From Oscillospiraceae bacterium (GTDB lineage: Bacteria > Bacillota > Clostridia > Oscillospirales > Acutalibacteraceae), in assembly GCA_031280825.1 (NCBI GenBank), contig JAITGE010000005.1, forward strand, positions 48,792 to 112,791: a stretch of 64,000 bases of DNA, read 5' to 3'. This document shows positions 62,801 to 64,000 of this stretch, piece by piece. The notes under the pieces are model-generated. The model saw nothing but the letters and a program-made list of their open reading frames with translations, did no database searches and had not been told where the DNA came from. Numbering within the stretch: position 1 is the stretch's first letter; every line of letters begins with the position of its first letter. The position numbers were made by a program, and so were the translations under genes.

Positions 62801-63161
62801 CTGCGGCTTGCCGATCATTATCCTCCCGCTCCCGATCATCCTTCCGATTATCCTCCCGATCATCCTCCCGTTGCCATTGTGCGGCATCGTGAATTGGCTG
62901 AAGGATCTCTTCGGAGAAAAGGGCGGCACGGACAACCCGATGGATCCTGTGACCGAGAGCGACCCGACCACGCCCGATGTTTCTCCGGATGACGGCGAAA
63001 CGGACGACGAAGGAAAAACCAGCGGCGAAGCGGACGGCTTTGCGCCTGTTGACACCGGTGACCACAAGGGAATCGCCTTGTTGGCTGCCATGGGTCTGGG
63101 CATCGCGGCTGCGGGCGCGTTCGTATTCGGGCGCAAAAAGAAGGAAGACGATGAGGAATAG
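53871..63161 (+). CDS. Giant cell-surface protein with InlB-like repeats and sortase-like C-terminus
   Basis: 3096 residues. Signal peptide 1-28 (ending ANA). N-terminal 30-330 resembles a cohesin-like sandwich (SILRADFSVTVSGAYP, AAVYYDTEVFTPVY, IVISVYFKINESATSGG). 330-970 hold Ig/bacterial-surface-like beta modules; about 972-1650 an aromatic-rich region I cannot assign (begins YNPYLNALDW); 1900-2640 about nine InlB/Listeria-Bacteroides-like repeats starting YTVNFVAD or similar; about 2759 a Ca-binding DTDGDGEPD; 2978-3004 a hydrophobic Ile/Leu/Pro tract between two Cys; then an acidic linker, PVDTGD (3059-3064), a TM helix and KKK tail. It is probably wall-anchored. Start TTG at 53871 with GGGAGGA. 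A terminator follows. Confidence 0.82.
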   Translation: MKHLKKLLSALLTFCMILGLLTVGITANAESVSATQRVDILYFDDIAGWTSLNYSGTTMPKQSPGSILRADFSVTVSGAYPTDMTAAVYYDTEVFTPVYMKMVDGKPTAVSAIDRAVQANWSSYAQGTAATKSGGVAYELGAGALAGAGGFTWSVAYPPSIQTLMDMSEVNAEASDWQLTAGEALMYYPAAWFDKTTEEYYDLPSHLFNKGDFAIPLAGYEKYGVVAAKGGFPDAAYQPGAQSSYNSSEIDDEIVISVYFKINESATSGGRIGLPPEALAGYAIQETNTGWGNATHANLDTTNIYGENIRTQSGDTSAANIKVMHAPNLNTSMTEAGAGGGDFGGNIQVDIGNTAITGGTISIEQPVGGAGGSDIIVPVGVSKATFYGSAGGSTEVEYSSGYSAPPNAAGGSALSYIWVEKSVYDAKNGAKIITAADTANPASASDVDMEYYEVGLRNYAFTYVVDGGSPVNKSSGTAQVGATVAWSVELPQDLLTEAGVEYYLSNTPASSMVLSAADPNIAQTVTATYAKAVFSYVFRVAVADVAKAEAYTPVTQGYAWGDTIVPPGVLPQGTGGFNCTGWNLTPGATTNKALSVSGNGKPGTPYLVYVNAVLTAEETTNATVTFTADGEAIAGGGSINKVIPVDDTTVDVWSEVNAMIAAVVKHGEYVYAVNDIVYSGTEDPVSNFEIGTGAVNYTVRMERVKRTVIVNVPDEMLPVGTTGRTVTVQAVVGDDVADLIEAALQTEGYTAPAGTTVVITVEDSAGLVDGVVGATHHPDSTIQATITLNADQISFTVQVKRYNPTTASYDNVGSAVPLTKAASSPIANLLTEIGYSLAATDYVVSTNGVADSTAYTVGTANGAAVEVLLSAKYSDFVFRAVNGAAAVPVLPGAVSTYDTVVGTVTVYADGVTVGTVPSKAMVDTATGGTVFANGTWLNAAGGTVATGALAYSGTNKEVVTLYAGYTATQGANYNPYLNALDWAMIMLDGKVPQEVAGKTPYDAGFYEASDVDNEWVDFYTPKFIELVNELYDAQDNTDTPYSKLRPAFFYYETTDKGNGNLRYMLDPGEEAKVLAAEAAGRVDHAYNVYAETVKVDGMNYRAENNISLMTNHQYASIKAFQCGFQFVPTAGFYGGYASDEQYKIDRVAEDVKQMFYVGPSEQYTYLSYAPSAANTKTLRDLGLLYYNNLPNPVIVPPDTVSPLPGGGMDWSGTAGPNVWDRSFVAVTEATKESYYDRRTKILYGVKMGTEWPESGVTWLGTYQIVTVVDGDVDDVMPAYGLTDDGRYDSFLASDSDMTHGFRDHFWNFIPGGGGYSPGDADKNPGYLKMSYFDYSLGAHAEIKMVVEPAESAANRIRVTFYARASYDFNLLETSWIANRQKLKPVLQYDSAGTTHPFVINAKRSATNALVRLIPGSASWYTQLRLTANPTPRFSDDYAMEDYGMLFQDWGLEDLQEWEYSAPFTRIVDTGEQFSTVGSEGNYVVPQTSWEQAVHDEYVSIRAIVNFPMIESYRKGNFTALYPGAKPFVFQATPYDSVTGFDETAPSYDWATKSMVDTNPGNWTPYMTSEYDLRDGVTFDDVNAKDLYLDSNFIRNDRYETTNKLPTSVPYVTSDGEKLLTITPIANSYAWVDLKVKTELRLVQKNVIYLDAAGTEVSDSAQSVFVETDFSDEPLTPPTMGRAGVWKLTTAAGGYAAGTVLEDVTTMPNADLEFRFYPYYTVSFLDHHDAGNPQPFHVTVDGTEEVYAVDELLAGDTLAGYTFDTVEDWTAYTGVWQLKVGAASAQTVTVAGKTTTVASVLTAAGYSGMPADDVTFTFVGIVPSVANFYAGSTLVGTQSLTPGQANTITAPVTITEAAVNAQAASGKKWTVGSWVKRGTAPVYGTTVSNTPEGQTYEYDAVWENITYTVTFQNAANTNTLSTANYTVESGAVTAPSNVTYTPGFEGATPAWRIEGGVHDGEAFDPANPTIFTDGTTSITVKAQEQTISLHVYVVDAQGTQVADNSGMTVGENIFNDLTHGTPSETGLTYTARYEFNYWTVSYTGFSQNFATTALLENYLKATAMPAYNVTITASETPIIYTVNFVADTNVTVSAQPSDISYSVVDTVVGAPTATFASGYELDGYYVGAAKLTLNNLTTFPASGTELEVTVKAKPITYTVNFIKAIGDTTITSVTNGTDVTYTVEAKTLDAPTTVYEDGYMFKWYKLPNGATGTMTDVLNYIPAAGVTSFDVIVVSKPESYDIVFVDAKGTTISTHTSIEKDATPFTGTGALTVPNTATASYFLANEEFKEWKLDVTDKLGATVTTQPFTGFTAFEMPAGTVTFTMVSKPIVYTVNFVADDASKTTGITPGSATYYKGSTAVTAPTLTFLSGYEAATITYKYTDGTVANLGNVAYPASGKTQTIKVYAKLVDYTVSFVAGANVVSVTPGSDTVYTVVDPVVSAPSAVFASGYELDGYMVNGTKVSSLNSLPIPASGTNLEITVVARFTDYQVYFLDATGAVIGALTQTAKHIGDSIAPVVPAGYADMDTYLIAIGKMNAGYTATWNEVSASGLASQAVGDEDVQFPVTLGASNTAFQLAPQALPYTLHYFDVDGSEIVGSPHTVLTDATLPAAPDDNVTGYDDPETQIVSWKVVAGPAAMIGKEYTAANLPKMPADDLTLRASVATKIKVNLPGEYDETPPYTETSPGSTITLPPPHAIPGKDAVWTTDPEDPDAPKSEPIPGDEDGSHTFTVPSEEDLDGETELELFVEYVDVPVNVPVDTDGDGEPDTESPDAIVVGEKIPTPDGTPAAGDVPAGTEFAGWGAEIPDPENPGSTVVVPLHVDSEEELPEGFEDYYAPDDEGGYDLILTNVNPGSDPDYGGMYVFNEDTKQWELSVLIVPIFKARAGQIALDPKGGTIIDGSSPIGIPAGSAGKTLAELGITLPRAVKDAYKFEGWVIAGTTTKFDENTVITEQMMIDGILLEATYSQPSGPNDPGGNCGLPIIILPLPIILPIILPIILPLPLCGIVNWLKDLFGEKGGTDNPMDPVTESDPTTPDVSPDDGETDDEGKTSGEADGFAPVDTGDHKGIALLAAMGLGIAAAGAFVFGRKKKEDDEE
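59583..61780 (+). repeat. About nine InlB-like repeat modules in the giant protein
   Basis: Modules of about 65-95 residues begin with a conserved strand of the form Y-T-V-x-F-V-x-(D/A), for example YTVTFQNAANT, YTVNFVADTN, YTVNFIKAIG, YDIVFVDAKG, YTVNFVADDA, YTVSFVAGAN, YQVYFLDATG and YTLHYFDVDG. Two modules share FASGYELDGY at their centre, suggesting a recent duplication. The pattern fits the beta-grasp-like InlB/Flg_new/MucBP repeats common on Gram-positive surfaces. Confidence 0.75.
62802..62882 (+). repeat. Ile/Leu/Pro microrepeat between two cysteines
   Basis: Encodes Cys2978 to Cys3004 of the giant protein, with 25 residues made almost only of Ile, Leu and Pro (repeating ILPIILPIILP). 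At DNA level it is a tandem of CTCCCGATCAT-like units, so it probably arose by slippage. Pro at every third or fourth position argues against a regular transmembrane helix. Confidence 0.85.
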
Positions 63162-63203
63162 GCTCCGCGTGAAGCTCTCACCACGCCTTAAGCAATAGGC
63201 ACG

Positions 63204-63233
63204 ACCCCGGCGGCTTCGGCTGCCGGGGTTTTT
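63204..63233 (+). terminator. Intrinsic terminator of the surface locus
   Basis: ACCCCGGC (63204-63211) pairs with GCCGGGGT (63222-63229), extended by inner G/C pairs around a TTCG loop, then TTTTT. Confidence 0.92.
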
Positions 63234-63249
63234 GCACGGAAATCAATTT

Positions 63250-63560
63250 TCACCCACGCAGCAGCGTAAGAATAAAAGCCGGATCGACAAGACAATCCAT
63301 CATAAGACTTGAAAAAGAGCGCTTTGGGCAGTTCTTGTCTCGGTAAACACGCAAAGAATTGAGCACAATTTTGCGGATCATATTCAAAATTTGCTACACG
63401 TTTTCGTCTTGCACCCGGCAACCGTCCTCGGCAAAATGCACGTCCAACAGCCAATGCATAGATTCAACCGACCACTCGGCACGGGCGTGTTTCAAAAGTT
63501 CTTCAGGCGACAGGTTTTTGCTGGATATGTAGTAGGCAGTGTCTACACGAGTTGACAAGC
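63250..63560 (-). pseudogene. ISAs1-type transposase C-terminal remnant
   Basis: Read on the minus strand, the frame gives TAYYISSKNLSPEELLKHAR, EWSVESMHWLLDVHFAED and CRVQDENV, then an in-frame TAG near 63394, then QILNMIRKIVLNSLRVYRDK to a TGA at 63250-63252. This order is the C-terminal third of ISAs1-family DDE transposases (HW-x-(I/V)-E-x-x-HW-x-LDV-x-F-x-ED). The nonsense codon and missing N-terminal part show it is dead. No terminal inverted repeat could be identified. Confidence 0.8.
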
Positions 63561-63588
63561 GAGACCAGGCGTGCTGCAATATAGGAAA

Positions 63589-64000
63589 ACACGGAGGTTT
63601 TGCACATCGCCAGCGCGATTGTTTCGGAGTTGGGACTGTGGTGATCAGGAGTCGCGAATGTGACACAAAAATGGGGGAAATCGTTGCGTTTCGGGAACTT
63701 GTTGGCTTGCTGGATGTTGCCGAGACGGTCGTCGTCGCCGACGCGCTTCACTGCAATAAAAAGTCAGCCAAAGCGGTTTTGGATGCGAAAGCGGACTATT
63801 TGCTTGTCGTGAAAGATAATCAGCCAACCTTGCGTGAAAATATAGCACTTTTCCAGCGCGGTGCTGACGGCGAATGAATTGCTGCGCCACGCGCGCCTGG
63901 AATGGGGCGTGGAGGCGATGCACTGGCTGTTGGATGTGCATTTTGACGAGGACAGAACCCGCTTTTTTGATATAAATCTGCAAAAATCACTAAATATCCT
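63589..64000 (+). pseudogene. ISAs1-type transposase remnant, frameshifted and internally deleted (runs off window)
   Basis: Plus-strand pieces in family order but in different frames: VLHIASAIVSELGLW (frame of 63591, stop at about 63648), then TKMGEIVAFRELVGLLDVA and ADALHCNKKSAKAVLDAKAD with LLVVKDNQPTLRENIALF (frame of 63539, to about 63854), then SAVLTANELLRHARLEWGVE and MHWLLDVHFDED (third frame) to the window end. The jump from the KDNQ block straight to the C-terminal HARxEW block implies a deletion of roughly 100 codons. It is related to, but not identical with, the minus-strand remnant. Confidence 0.8.

Noticed and set aside
60963..63065. 700-codon open frame on the minus strand opposite the giant surface gene
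   Set aside because: It is antisense to a well-supported gene, has no ribosome binding site and its translation is His/Arg/Gln-rich low-complexity sequence, as expected from the complement of GC-ending codons.
1..64000. tRNA or rRNA genes
   Set aside because: I saw no T-loop GGTTCRA-type arms in tRNA context and no rRNA-like conserved stretches; a covariance-model scan would settle it.

Overview
The window comes from a GC-rich, spore-forming member of the Bacillota, probably class Clostridia (an Oscillospirales-like lineage is my inference). It carries sporulation genes (spoIVFA/spoIVFB, spoIID, a SigH-like sigma factor), a collagen-like protein of exosporium type, a Gram-positive division and cell-wall (dcw) cluster with a PASTA penicillin-binding protein, a meso-DAP type MurE, lipoprotein signal peptides, and very large secreted surface proteins. 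Nine promoters with recognisable -35 and -10 hexamers can be read, all with a 17-base spacer. No tRNA, rRNA or CRISPR array was seen.

Layout. 1-3.8 kb: end of a MocR-type aminotransferase, glycerol kinase, and a convergent BMP-family lipoprotein. 4.0-11.3 kb: one 2421-residue GT84/GH94 enzyme of the cyclic beta-1,2-glucan synthase type. 11.4-14.4 kb: spoIVFA-spoIVFB (sigma-K processing) and a convergent collagen-like protein. 14.6-26.2 kb: the dcw operon mraZ-rsmH-ftsL-PBP-murE-mraY-ftsW-murG-murA-ftsQ behind a consensus promoter; murC, murD and murF are absent. 26.2-28.5 kb: a translationally coupled TetR/ABC ATPase/permease operon behind two perfect 17-bp palindromes. 28.5-32.7 kb: SigH-like sigma factor, zinc-ribbon protein, SPFH/zinc-ribbon protein and a D-aminoacylase-like amidohydrolase. 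32.7-37.9 kb (minus strand): thiN, Gfo/Idh/MocA oxidoreductase, DUF5696-type lipoprotein and NahK-like sugar kinase in one operon. 38.0-41.6 kb (minus strand): zinc-ribbon membrane protein, two single-pass extracellular proteins and a VanY-type carboxypeptidase. 41.7-45.1 kb (minus strand): AEC permease, polytopic membrane protein and citrate synthase. 45.2-46.2 kb: spoIID.

46.3-63.2 kb is the most unusual part: three consecutive secreted proteins of 1913, 452 and 3096 residues behind one promoter and a long leader with a terminator-like hairpin. The first has a degenerate dockerin-like C-terminus, the second a cohesin-like domain plus a dockerin-like pair, and the third a cohesin-like N-terminus, about nine InlB-like repeats, a cysteine-bracketed Ile/Leu/Pro tract and a sortase-like but non-canonical C-terminus. 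My reading is a surface assembly built on a cohesin/dockerin-like logic. The window ends in two broken ISAs1-type transposase remnants lying head to head.
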